From contig DPQQ01000010.1 in NCBI GenBank assembly GCA_003538975.1, forward strand, positions 28,466-92,465: a stretch of 64,000 bases of DNA. Direction: 5' to 3'. How positions within the stretch are numbered: position 1 is the stretch's first letter; each line of letters begins with the position of its first letter. The position numbers and the translations under genes were made by a program. The notes under the pieces are model-generated. The model saw only the letters and a list, made by a program, of their open reading frames with translations. It searched no databases and was not told where the DNA came from. The DNA is from Clostridiales bacterium (GTDB taxonomy: Bacteria; Bacillota; Clostridia; Christensenellales; Borkfalkiaceae). Below are positions 9,675-19,800 of the stretch, one piece after another.

Positions 9675-11930
9675 CTATCTTTTATAAATTCTGACGCACA
9701 GAGCCGTCATGTCGTCTTTCGCCTCGCCGCCCGAAAGAGAAAGAGCTTTTTTTACTATTTCTTCCGCAGTTGCGGTAGGGTTGAGAGCAGGTACGGTTTT
9801 TATGTAATCTATAAAATCGCCCGTACTTGCGAATGCGTCCGATATTCCGTCGCTGACTATTATCAGCATGTCGTTTTCTTCGAGATTAAATCTTAAAAAA
9901 GCAGGTTCTATATCGGCGGTCACGCCCATCGGAAGAGTATCGCCTTCGATTATTCTGATGCCCTTTTCGCTTAAAATAAACGATGGCGGCGCGCCGAACT
10001 TTATAAAGTCCGTATCGAGCGAATTAAGGTCTATAACCGACAGATCCAATGCAGAAAAACTTTCGGTAAGGTTAAGACTTAAAATTTTATTTACGAGCGG
10101 CAGAACGGAGTCGCCGTTAAGTCCCGCTTTGTAAAGACTTTCGATAAGCGAGAGCGTCGCTTCCGAAATTTTTCTGGCAGTTTTTCCGCTACCCATTCCG
10201 TCCGAAACCGCTCCGAGAAACTTATTTTTCGATATAAGTATCTCCGAATGAGTGTCGCCCGATGAATCGCTCGAAGACTTCTTTTTGGTAGAAAATCCGA
10301 AAGCCGCTTTATATACGGGCGGGGATGAGAGCGTAAAAAACGTTCTGCCGTTTCCGATGTTAAAAAATTCCGAAACGCTCATGGGCTTCGATACTTCCTT
10401 GGAAACAGCCTTTTCGAGCAAAGGTATATCGCCGAAGTCGGAGCTTAGAACGACGTTTATTTTAAGATCGGTTTCGGTCGTTACGGCGAGTTCGTAAGGA
10501 AAAATTCCGCACTCGGACAGCGTTTTATAAACCGAATCTTCGGCTTTTTTGTTGCCGTCTATGCAAACGGACGAGTCAAAAGCGAGCTTTTCGAGCATTT
10601 CGGCGATGCCTTCTGTCTGTTTAAGAAGAACGGCGTTCGAATTTTTGCCGTCTTCCGCCGAACGGATCATAGCGGAAACTTCCGATATTTCTTTATTCTC
10701 GGCGTAAATCAGCGGATTAAGGTTAACACAGCTTTCGGCGAGAATTTTAGGAATGTCTATGAACGAAACTTTGCCTTTCGCAAGTCCTATCGCGGTGAGT
10801 TTATAAAGAGTGCCGGTACGCAGTTCGTTCCGCCTTATTCTACAGTTAAAAGCGTTTTTGCACGAATCGCAGACGGTTTTTAAAACTTTGTCGCGGATAG
10901 ATATGGTTGCCGTTTCGGGCGACGGACCGCCGCCCGACAGCTCTTTGAAAGCCGCGCTTATTTCCTTAAAAACGTTCGCTATGTCGTAAAGTTTTTCGCT
11001 CGTCGCCCGTCTGAACGAATTTATGCTTTGTCGGTTAAGATCTTTTTCGCCGTATTCGTTTATAACGTCCGAAAGATTAAGGTAAAATCTTTTAGGAAGA
11101 AGTAGATAGCACAAAACGGCAGCCGCCGTAAGCGAAAAAGTAAGTACGTCGTAACTTTTGTAAATCCCGAAAATTTTATAAAAAGAATAATCGGATAAAA
11201 GGATCAGAATCCCGGCAAAATAAGAAGACTTTTTCGAAAAAAAGATAAGAATAAGCGCCGAGATCATGGCGGCGGCAAAGTATTCGAGAGACTGAAAGTA
11301 TATACAAAACGGTATGCTTCCGGCGGCACAGGTAACGATAAAAGCCACCCCGCCGAGAGCCTTTGAAAGTATAAGGCATACTAAATAGGCAGCGACTTTT
11401 ATTATCGCCGGCGAAAATGCGTTTATAAGTCCCGTTTCCGAAAATATAACGGTCAGTATGATTGCCGCTATTTCTTCGGGCTTGGGTTTTATTCTGAACC
11501 CTTTGTAAATCGCAGTTTTTACAGTCATATCGAAAACCGCCGCGACGACGGTGATAAAAACAGTTGCGATAAGCGAATAATAGAGAGATTTTGCCGAAAC
11601 GATATAGTATACGAGAGACAGCGGAACGTATAATAATAGTTCGAATTTTATTTTGCGTTTTTTAAGTTTGTAAACGTAAGCTATTACCGACAGAACAAGC
11701 GCCGACGAGCCGAATATTACGGTGCTTTTAACTCCCGCCGAAAATAAGAGAGTCGCTATGTACATCAGAGCGAGTGCGGCGGGCGAAAGTCCGTTGAACG
11801 CAAACGCCGAATACGCCGCTATTCCCGCGGGCGAAACGTTAGCAAGCGAAAAAGTACCCGCTATAATCGCAAGTTCCGCTGAAACGTATAATATAATTTT
11901 TTTATAAACGTCTGTTTTCGCTTCCGTCAT
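9675..11930 (-). CDS. spoIIE: Stage II sporulation protein E, membrane-anchored PP2C phosphatase
   Basis: SpoIIE dephosphorylates SpoIIAA in the forespore and so releases sigma F. The 751 residues start with about ten hydrophobic segments (roughly 10-290), then a cytoplasmic regulatory region with a cysteine cluster (CDSCKNAFNCR near 360), then a C-terminal PP2C domain. The metal-binding motifs are intact: SDGMGSG at 576-582, SDGISD near 693 and KDDMT near 739. A little shorter than the Bacillus protein. AAAGGGA precedes the ATG. Together with SpmA/SpmB at 54-55 kb it shows the organism has the genetic basis for endospores. No other sporulation gene adjoins it. Confidence 0.93.
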   Translation of the reverse strand: MTEAKTDVYKKIILYVSAELAIIAGTFSLANVSPAGIAAYSAFAFNGLSPAALALMYIATLLFSAGVKSTVIFGSSALVLSVIAYVYKLKKRKIKFELLLYVPLSLVYYIVSAKSLYYSLIATVFITVVAAVFDMTVKTAIYKGFRIKPKPEEIAAIILTVIFSETGLINAFSPAIIKVAAYLVCLILSKALGGVAFIVTCAAGSIPFCIYFQSLEYFAAAMISALILIFFSKKSSYFAGILILLSDYSFYKIFGIYKSYDVLTFSLTAAAVLCYLLLPKRFYLNLSDVINEYGEKDLNRQSINSFRRATSEKLYDIANVFKEISAAFKELSGGGPSPETATISIRDKVLKTVCDSCKNAFNCRIRRNELRTGTLYKLTAIGLAKGKVSFIDIPKILAESCVNLNPLIYAENKEISEVSAMIRSAEDGKNSNAVLLKQTEGIAEMLEKLAFDSSVCIDGNKKAEDSVYKTLSECGIFPYELAVTTETDLKINVVLSSDFGDIPLLEKAVSKEVSKPMSVSEFFNIGNGRTFFTLSSPPVYKAAFGFSTKKKSSSDSSGDTHSEILISKNKFLGAVSDGMGSGKTARKISEATLSLIESLYKAGLNGDSVLPLVNKILSLNLTESFSALDLSVIDLNSLDTDFIKFGAPPSFILSEKGIRIIEGDTLPMGVTADIEPAFLRFNLEENDMLIIVSDGISDAFASTGDFIDYIKTVPALNPTATAEEIVKKALSLSGGEAKDDMTALCVRIYKR

Positions 11931-12085
11931 CTAAAATCCCTTTCGCCGTTCAATGTAGTTGAATAAAGGCGGTATTAGGCAAAGTTCAAGTTTACCGTAT
12001 TTAATTTTATAAAACTTATTCTCGCGAAAAAGGTACGTTTTTGCCACAAAGTAGCAAAAAGAGCCGAAACTTAAAAATAAAAACA

Positions 12086-12118
12086 AACAAAAAAGGCTCC
12101 GGAATCGGCGGAGCCTTT
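12086..12118 (-). terminator. Intrinsic terminator of the orphan lipoprotein
   Basis: The arms AAAGGCTCCG (12092-12101) and CGGAGCCTTT (12109-12118) form a 10-bp stem followed on minus by a U-run. A second, weaker A/T stem (TTTTTGC 12038-12044 with GCAAAAA 12054-12060) lies further on towards spoIIE. Confidence 0.8.
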
Positions 12119-12137
12119 GAATTTATAACTAAAATAT

Positions 12138-13190
12138 TTATTTGGTAATCGTAACCGAATCCAGAATATACGCCATCGCTCCGGTATAAGAGGGGAGCCT
12201 TGTTACGGCTTTTAAAAGGAAACATTCTTTTCTTACAGTACTTCCGTCTTCGCCGAGTTTTATTTCGCCCGAAGAGTAAGTGGCTATTATCGGACTGCCG
12301 GTATAAGTCGTATCGGTGAGACCTATGGTCTTTTTAACCGCTTTTATTCCTTCGGCGGTTTTAACGCCGTTCACCGAGAAAAATTCGTCGGTATAAGTGT
12401 AATCCGAAAGTTTTGCGACTCTTATTTTTTTGACCGCGCCGTAGGACATCGAAGAAACGCTTATATCGGTAGTTGCGGTTTCGGTAAGATTCCTTGCGGC
12501 GAATAAAAGTTCTTCGTTGTCGATAGAGTAGTCGGTAGTGTCGAACGATCCTTCTGAACCCGAGACTTTGCTTAAAAGATAATTGGTATAGTCGTATTTA
12601 ACGGCGCTGTCGGACAAATCGGTGATTTTGTAATTCGCTTTTTTGCCGGAGTAGGAGATAGAGTAAGAATAAACGTATCTCAAAACCCTTTCCATAGTAG
12701 AGTAACTCGTCGTATCGAAAGACTTTTCGGAATAAAGCGGGGTAAAACCTTCCTGAAAGTTATAAAAATAAACGGTTGAAGTAACCTTATCGTTAAATGA
12801 CATTTCTTCTTCCTTAACGGTGTACTTTATGTTTATTTTAAGGTCGGTCGTAATTTTGTAAACGGGTTTATCGTAAGAAGAATCGACGTTTTTACGCGCT
12901 TCTTCGGGGAGCGAACTCGCCGTTACGAGAGAAGTTTCGGTCACATATCCGGAATCGTCCGATACTTCTATCTTACAGCCGATTTTGTCGGAACTTTTGT
13001 AAGAATATCCGTCTTCGTCAAAGTCGGTAAGGTACTTTACTTTATAAACGCAAGTTTCGGTATAGGGGGTAACTTCCGATTCCGCCCAGTTTCTTTCATA
13101 ATAAATTTTGTTTTCCGAACCGCACGCCGTAAGACCGAGTATAAAAGTCCCTGCGATAAGAGCCGCGGTTAATTTTTTGAATAACTTCAT
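12138..13190 (-). CDS. Lipoprotein of unknown function
   Basis: A 350-residue secreted lipoprotein. A lysine-start signal peptide ends in the lipobox LTAC, so it should be lipid-anchored outside the membrane. The body is rich in serine, threonine and tyrosine, with many alternating short beta-like stretches (KYLTDFDEDGYSY, KVSGSEGSFDTTDYS). No enzyme motif or known domain is recognisable, and no transporter gene is nearby. The ATG at 13190 is chosen because AAAGG lies 6 bases upstream and the signal peptide starts there; an in-frame ATG 21 bases earlier lacks a site and lies inside a hairpin. A substrate-binding or surface adhesion role is possible but not shown. Confidence 0.75.
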   Translation of the reverse strand: MKLFKKLTAALIAGTFILGLTACGSENKIYYERNWAESEVTPYTETCVYKVKYLTDFDEDGYSYKSSDKIGCKIEVSDDSGYVTETSLVTASSLPEEARKNVDSSYDKPVYKITTDLKINIKYTVKEEEMSFNDKVTSTVYFYNFQEGFTPLYSEKSFDTTSYSTMERVLRYVYSYSISYSGKKANYKITDLSDSAVKYDYTNYLLSKVSGSEGSFDTTDYSIDNEELLFAARNLTETATTDISVSSMSYGAVKKIRVAKLSDYTYTDEFFSVNGVKTAEGIKAVKKTIGLTDTTYTGSPIIATYSSGEIKLGEDGSTVRKECFLLKAVTRLPSYTGAMAYILDSVTITK

Positions 13191-13201
13191 ATGATACCTT
13201 T

Positions 13202-13234
13202 CGTTCCGCATTTTGTCACGGAATAAGCGGAACG
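13202..13234 (-). other. Inverted repeat in the leader of the lipoprotein gene
   Basis: CGTTCCGC (13202-13209) and GCGGAACG (13227-13234) are perfect 8-base arms around a 17-base loop, lying directly upstream of the lipoprotein ribosome site. There is no T-run, so it is not a terminator. It may be an mRNA leader hairpin or an operator. Confidence 0.4.
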
Positions 13235-13342
13235 TAAAATTTCGCTTGTCGCTTCGTGTTTTGCGGAATTTTTATCGGAAATATGCTTCCCGTAAAAATA
13301 ATTTTAACATATAAAAAAGAATTTGTAAAGGGTAAAAAAGTC

Positions 13343-13370
13343 TTTAAAAATATTTAATCTATGCTATAAT
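13343..13370 (+). promoter_or_regulatory. Likely promoter of addBA, with a leader hairpin downstream
   Basis: A perfect -10 TATAAT (13365-13370) with a moderate -35 TTTAAA 16 bases upstream. A 6-bp leader hairpin follows in the presumed 5' UTR (CGGCGG 13400-13405, CCGCCG 13413-13418) without a T-run. Confidence 0.5.
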
Positions 13371-13475
13371 ATAATAAACAATAAACGTATAAAACAAAAC
13401 GGCGGGAAACATCCGCCGCATTAAGATTAAAAAGGCGAATAAGGGATAACCCGAAAATACACAAGGAACGTACCG

Positions 13476-16400
13476 ATGAAAGCGCAATTATACAAAGAAC
13501 CTACTTATTACGACGCAATAACCAAGGCATCCGCTTTAATAGGCGCAAAGCCCGAAGACATAGACAAAAAGATACTCGTTTTCGCGCCGGAAAAAGCCAC
13601 TTTGACGATAGAACGTAAAATCGCCGCTATAAAAGGCGGATTTATGAACGTCAGGGTGTTTTCGTTCGGCAAATTCTTAAAATATTTCGGTTCCGCCGAA
13701 GATAAGGTGTTAAGTAAAGAAGCGTCGGTCATGCTTATCGGCAAAATTCTGTCCGAAACCGATAAGCTGAAATGTTTTACTCACGTTTCGGGCGGCTTTG
13801 CCGAAAATTTGTACGACAGTATTTCTCTTTTAAAATCCGCCAAAATAACGCCCGATGAAATAAAAGACGTCTGCCTTGACGAAGGCGTTTTAAAAGACAA
13901 GATAAGCGACCTTTATACCGTGTATTCGCTATACGAAGACTGTCTTTCAAAAAACAACTATAAGGACGAAAACGGTATGCTTTCGGCGATACCGTCATTG
14001 ATAAAAAGCTACCGTGATATACAAAATACCGAAGTTTATTTAGTCGGCTACGACGGGTGGACGGCAAGCGCAAGAAATATTATAGAAACGCTTATTCTTT
14101 CCGCAAAATCGGTAACCGCGGTATGCGTCGGCGGTTCAAACGGCGGCGTATATACCAACGAAACCCCGGAAGCCTTTATGAAAATCTGCGCAGGTCTTAA
14201 AGTTTCGCTTTCCGTAGGCGGCGAAATGTCGGAACATTTTGCAGGGGGCAGCGGAAAAAGCGATAATCCGCACAAAAACGGAGCTGCCGGCAGCGACAAA
14301 GAAAAGCAAGTTATTTTAGAGAGAATGTATTCCGAAAAGGCTTTCAATTTACCGGTATATAAAACGGACAAAATCGTTCTCGAAGAAAAACAGAACTTAA
14401 AAGACGAACTTAAAGAAATAGCAAAAGTAGTAAGACTCGGCGTGATAAACGGCAGGAGATTCAAAGATTACACGGTCGCTCTCCCTGATCCCGGGGAATA
14501 TTACGACGAAATAGAAGAAATTTTTACCGACTACGGCGTGCCGTACTATGCGGACGTCAAAAAAAAGTTTTCTTCCCATCCGATATCGAGACTCGTTCTC
14601 ACTTATCTCGACGTTTTAAGGAAGAACTGCTCGCAGGATAACGTACTCGCAATCGTAAAAAATCCTTTTTTCGCGGGGAGCAACGACCTGACCGACAGAT
14701 TCGAAAATTACGTTCTGAAATACGATCTGAATTATTCGAGATTTTTGTCCCCGCTGCCTCATGCGGAGACCGTTCCCGATCTCGAAGAACTCAGAAAAAA
14801 GTTCGCTTCGCTTATTCCCGCAAAAAAGCCCGTAACGGCGGGCGGGTTCGCAAAGCTGACGGAAAGTCTTATATCAGATCTTAACGTCGAAGAAAAACTC
14901 GAAGATATTTCAGAAAGGCTTATAAAAAACTATCCGGAAGAAGCGGAATACGCGAAAGGCGCGCTTAAAACGTTAAAAGACACCCTTTCTTACGTCAATA
15001 CTTTGATTTCCGACCTTAAAACCGACGTAAAAGAATTCAGGACTCTTTTAAGCAGCGGTTTAAGTTCGGCTGAAGTTTCGATTATTCCGCAAAAAAACGA
15101 TGCGGTATATATAGGCGGCTATAAGGACGTCGGCAACGGGGTGAATAAAATACTTTTCTTCCCGGGGCTTAACGACGGCGTTCCCGAGGTAAAGCAGGAT
15201 ATAGCGGTGCTTTCCGACAGAGAGCTTTCTGCCCTTGCGGAGCTTAAAGTAATCATCGAACCCAAGGTAAAAACGGTAAACGCGAGAGAAAGAGAAATTT
15301 TCTGCGCCGCTCTGACTTCTTTTACCGAAAAATTGTATCTTTCGTATTCTGTCGAAAATTTATCGGGCGGACAGGCTTCCAAAAGCGACGCTTTGAAATA
15401 TTTAAGAAGATCTTTCGGACTTAAAAAGAACGACGAAAAAGCCGTTATTGCCGGCTCCGACGAAGCCGGACTTATAGCTGAGCGGTTTATATCTCCGTCA
15501 CAGGCGGAAAAGCGTTTCGCTCTCGAAACGGGGAGATTCAAGGACGGCTTGTCCGCCGACATGACGGGCGCGGCTTCGTACTATTACGCGATAGAAGATA
15601 TGGGCGACGAAGCTATGAAAAAGAGAGCCGACAATCTTTTGTCGGGAATAAATTCCGAAATAGGCAAGTATATCGACGGCGGCATAAAGTTTTCGTCTTC
15701 CGCGGTGTCGGTTTCGAGGATAGAGAGCTTTTACGCATGTCCCTTCAAATGGTTCATGGAACGCTGCGCGGGTATAACCGAAAGAGAAGAAGGCAAGCTT
15801 AAACCGAGAGATTCAGGCAACGTAATCCACCTTGCGGCGGAACTTTTCGTCAAGGCTTATATGGAAAACGAAGTTACGGACGAAAATTTTAACGAAGTAG
15901 CGGATAAAGTCATAGACGGGATATTTTCGGACGAAGAAGTTAAAAAGTTCTATTCCGAACCGGGTTCGGCAAGCGGAATGGAGAGACTCAAAACCGAAAT
16001 AAAGAGAGTTCTTAAAGCGGTTTACCGTCAGTTCACGGCGGGGAGCTTCAGACCGCTCGGAGCCGAAGTCGAATTCGGCAAAAAAGGTTCGAAGTATCCG
16101 CCGCTCGTACTGAACACCAAAAACGGCGATTATAAAGTCTGCGGAAAGGTTGACAGGATAGACAAGTACAAAAATTATTACAGAATAATAGACTACAAAA
16201 CGGGCACCGACAAAGTTTCGGACAAAGAACTCTTTATGGGCAAAAAGTTGCAGCTGTATCTGTATCTTAAAGCTTTCGGAGCGGAAGGTACTCCCGTCGG
16301 AGCGTATTACGCGAGTATAGCCGACAAATTTTCTTCGGCGGACGACGAAAAATTTTACCTTTCGGGCAACACGCTGTCGGAAGAAGAAGCGATAGTCGCG

Positions 16401-16862
16401 ACTGACTCCGGTTATCTGGTTTCGGACAGCAGCGACATAATAGGCGTAAAGTACCGTAAAGGCGCCGGAGGAACGAGAAAGTTGTCTTCCGCAAAATGCT
16501 TTAAGAGCGAAGATATTTCATCAAGATCGGATTATTCGAAAGCGGTTGCCGAAAAGGGCGTCGGCTATATGAACGACGGTTTTATCGCGGCGACTCCGTT
16601 TTCAGAAGGCGGCAAACTCGTTTGCGCGCACTGTCCTTTCGGCGCGGTCTGCGGATTCGAAGACGGGCTTTCCGGCAAAGTAAGACAGGCTGAAGGTCTG
16701 GATATAACTTCCGAGAGTTTTGCGGGGATAGATTATTCCGTCGCTTCCCGAACGGAAACGGCGATAAAAAAAGAAAGCAAAGAAGATAAAGAAGCCGAAA
16801 CCGCGGTAAAAATAGACACTGCGGGAGAGAGCGACTCGGCGACCGACGAAAGCGACGATTAA
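13476..16862 (+). CDS. addB: ATP-dependent helicase/nuclease AddB subunit
   Basis: AddB pairs with AddA in the helicase-nuclease that resects double-strand breaks up to a Chi site and loads RecA. The 1128 residues have an inactivated helicase-like N-terminal half, consistent with AddB's Chi-reading role. The C-terminal RecB-type nuclease shows GKVDRID and IIDYKTG, and the iron-sulfur cysteines C755, C1050, C1053 and C1059 (CPFKWF, then CAHCPFGAVC). The N-terminal motif is not a canonical Walker A here. A low-complexity acidic tail (~45 residues rich in E, D, S, T) follows the cluster. AAGGA precedes the ATG. The addA gene starts 15 bases after the stop, so the two are co-transcribed. Confidence 0.92.
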   Translation: MKAQLYKEPTYYDAITKASALIGAKPEDIDKKILVFAPEKATLTIERKIAAIKGGFMNVRVFSFGKFLKYFGSAEDKVLSKEASVMLIGKILSETDKLKCFTHVSGGFAENLYDSISLLKSAKITPDEIKDVCLDEGVLKDKISDLYTVYSLYEDCLSKNNYKDENGMLSAIPSLIKSYRDIQNTEVYLVGYDGWTASARNIIETLILSAKSVTAVCVGGSNGGVYTNETPEAFMKICAGLKVSLSVGGEMSEHFAGGSGKSDNPHKNGAAGSDKEKQVILERMYSEKAFNLPVYKTDKIVLEEKQNLKDELKEIAKVVRLGVINGRRFKDYTVALPDPGEYYDEIEEIFTDYGVPYYADVKKKFSSHPISRLVLTYLDVLRKNCSQDNVLAIVKNPFFAGSNDLTDRFENYVLKYDLNYSRFLSPLPHAETVPDLEELRKKFASLIPAKKPVTAGGFAKLTESLISDLNVEEKLEDISERLIKNYPEEAEYAKGALKTLKDTLSYVNTLISDLKTDVKEFRTLLSSGLSSAEVSIIPQKNDAVYIGGYKDVGNGVNKILFFPGLNDGVPEVKQDIAVLSDRELSALAELKVIIEPKVKTVNAREREIFCAALTSFTEKLYLSYSVENLSGGQASKSDALKYLRRSFGLKKNDEKAVIAGSDEAGLIAERFISPSQAEKRFALETGRFKDGLSADMTGAASYYYAIEDMGDEAMKKRADNLLSGINSEIGKYIDGGIKFSSSAVSVSRIESFYACPFKWFMERCAGITEREEGKLKPRDSGNVIHLAAELFVKAYMENEVTDENFNEVADKVIDGIFSDEEVKKFYSEPGSASGMERLKTEIKRVLKAVYRQFTAGSFRPLGAEVEFGKKGSKYPPLVLNTKNGDYKVCGKVDRIDKYKNYYRIIDYKTGTDKVSDKELFMGKKLQLYLYLKAFGAEGTPVGAYYASIADKFSSADDEKFYLSGNTLSEEEAIVATDSGYLVSDSSDIIGVKYRKGAGGTRKLSSAKCFKSEDISSRSDYSKAVAEKGVGYMNDGFIAATPFSEGGKLVCAHCPFGAVCGFEDGLSGKVRQAEGLDITSESFAGIDYSVASRTETAIKKESKEDKEAETAVKIDTAGESDSATDESDD

Positions 16863-16877
16863 ACGGGAAGAACTTAT

Positions 16878-19800
16878 ATGAAAATAGAACTGAAAAAAGA
16901 ACAATACGACGCAATATACAATCACGACGGCGAAAATCTTCTCGTATCGGCTTCGGCGGGGAGCGGCAAGACCTTCGTAATGATAACGCGAATGATCCGT
17001 CTTATCACTTCCGGCAAATTGGACGTCGAAAACATGCTCGCCGTAACCTTTACCGAAAAGGCTGCCGCCGAAATGAAAGAAAGACTTTCCGCCGCTATAC
17101 TCAAAAAGCTCGAACAGGGCGATTGCGACGCCGTCAAATTAAAGGACGAACTTTTATCTTTGCAGGTGGCGGACATATGCACGATAGACGCGTTTTGTTC
17201 GAGACTCGTAAAACGCTACTTTTTTGCGCTCGGAATAAACAGAGACTTTTCGATAATAGAAGATTCTCTTAAAGAAAGACTTACCGAAGAAGCTCTTAAA
17301 AACGTACTCGACAAGTATTACGTATCAAAAGACGAAAAGTTTTTAAGATTTATAGACAGATTTTCCGAAAAGCGTACCGATAAGCCGATAAGGGATCTTA
17401 TAGTAAGGCTTCACTACGCGGCGGAAAACGAACCCGATCCGAAAACGTATTTGTCGCGCACCGCGTTTTATTATACGGACGAAGGCTTCAGAAGGCTCTC
17501 GGACGATCTTTTGGCGTACATAAAAGCGGATTTCGATTGCAGCGTAGCGGAACTTTTAAGTTCTAAAGAAAAGCTTTACGAAGCCGGACTATGTGATTAT
17601 GCCGATTACGTCGACGACGCGGTAAATGACATAAAAGATTTTTCGGACGAAGACGATTACTTCGATTTTTACGGAAAAGAATTCGCATTCCCGAAAATAC
17701 CGACGGTAAGAACGGAAGAAGGCAGCGATAAAGACGCCGTCAAAGAATACTTCAAAAAGGTGAAGGACGGCGCGGCGAAGAGAATAAAAAAGTCGCTTTC
17801 GGCAGTTCCCGAACGCGAACGGGCGAAAAAGGAACTTTCGGAAACGAAAGACGATTACGAAATTCTATCGAATCTCGTCTCGGAATTTTCGGAAGAGTTT
17901 TTAAAACTTAAAAAAGAAGAAAACGCATTCGACTTCTGCGATATAGAGCGGTTCGCTTACGAGCTTTTGAAAACGCCGGAGATATTATCGGCGGTAAAAA
18001 GCAAATACACGAATATCTTTGTGGACGAGTATCAGGACGTGAACGCCTTGCAGGAAGAAATGTTCACGCTTTTATCGAACGACAACGCCTTCACTGTAGG
18101 CGACGTAAAGCAGAGTATTTACGGCTTTCGCGGGTGCGATCCGGAATTTTTCTCGTTAAAAAGAGAAAAGATGTTTAAGCTCGGTCAGGTTATCGACCTG
18201 AACCACAACTTCCGCTCGGCAGAAGGCGTGCTTTCGGGCGTAAACACGATATTCGACGCGTCCATGCGCGAAGACAACTGCGGAATAGATTATAAAAACA
18301 CTTCGAGACTTGTGTTCGGCGGAACTTATCCGGGCGGCGACGGCAGTGCGGTTTTGCATATAGTGAACGTTCCCGCAAAGGTCAAAAAACCTGCGAGCGA
18401 AGTTTACGACATAGTAGCAGATTATTACGAAGACGTGAAAACCGACGACGATTACACCGCTCTCGAGATAAAAAGAATAGTGGAGAGCGAACTTAAAAAC
18501 AAAATATTCGATCCCGAAATAAAAGATTACAGAGACGTAAGACTTTCGGACATAGCCGTGCTCTGTCGCAAAAAGGTCGGTTCTACCGTCGCGATAACAA
18601 AGAGCCTTGCCGAAAACGGAATAAAAGTCGTGTCCGAAATCGAAACGAGCGTGTGCGACTTTAAGGAAGTAAAGCTCCTTATATCTCTTCTTAATCTGGC
18701 AGACTGCTTTTATCAGGACGCGCCTCTTTCGGTATGTATGATTTCGGGTATCGGCGGATTTACGGTATCCGATATTTCCGAAATACGAAGCCGCGGCGCC
18801 GCAATAATAAGAGAATGCGAAAAAACAGAAAACGGCGAAACAAATACGGACAAAATAAAGCCTATAACGTTTTCTGACTGTTTCGTCGCGGTAATGAACT
18901 CTGGAAAAGAAGACGATAAAGAACTGTCCGGAAGACTTAAAGAATTTTACGATTATATAGATAACTTCAGATTCATAGCGGACTTTAAAGGTATAAGGTT
19001 CGCCGTGAACGAAGTGATAAGAGAAAAGGGACTTAACCTTGCCGCTTTAACCGGCGGTCTCGGCGGAGAAAAGCTGAATAAGGTCGAAAGATTTTTGCGG
19101 GAAAGCGTTGCGGGCGGCAGGGAACTCACTATAAAAGAATTCCTTTACAAAATAAAAAACAGCCCGGACAGTTTTACTTCGGCCGAAACCGCAGGGGGAG
19201 CCGCGATAACGGTCATGACTTCGCATAAGTCGAAAGGTCTCGAGTTCCCCGTGGTAATAGTCGTGCATGCGGAGAGCAAATTCAATTCCGCCGATTTACG
19301 GAACACCGTTCTTACCGAAAAGAAGTACGGCGTCGGGCTTAAGCGTTACGACGACGAAACGAGAACATGTTACGATACGGTTTTGAGAACGGCTATGAAG
19401 TACGCCATAAAAAAGCGTACCGCGCAGGAAGAAGCCCGTCTTTTTTACGTCGCTACGACAAGAGCAAAAAACTCGCTGCATATAATCGCAATCGAAAAAG
19501 AAAGGCATACTTTGGGAGCAGCCGTTACGGACGTAAGAAGACCTCTCGACTTTATTCCGGACGGATTCGAAACCGAAATCGTGGACGGCGAAACGCTTAT
19601 ATCCGCCAAAAAGAACGAGACAAAAAACGTGCTTATAGGCAAAAAGGACGAAGCGGTATGCTCGCTTATCGAGCGTAACTTAAAATTCGCCTACCCGCAT
19701 TTAAGCGAAGTAATGCTTCCCTTCAAAACGTCGGTTACCGCAAACCTGAAGGGGGACGATACCGACAACAGATCCGTTGTGGAAGACGAAACTCTTACGG

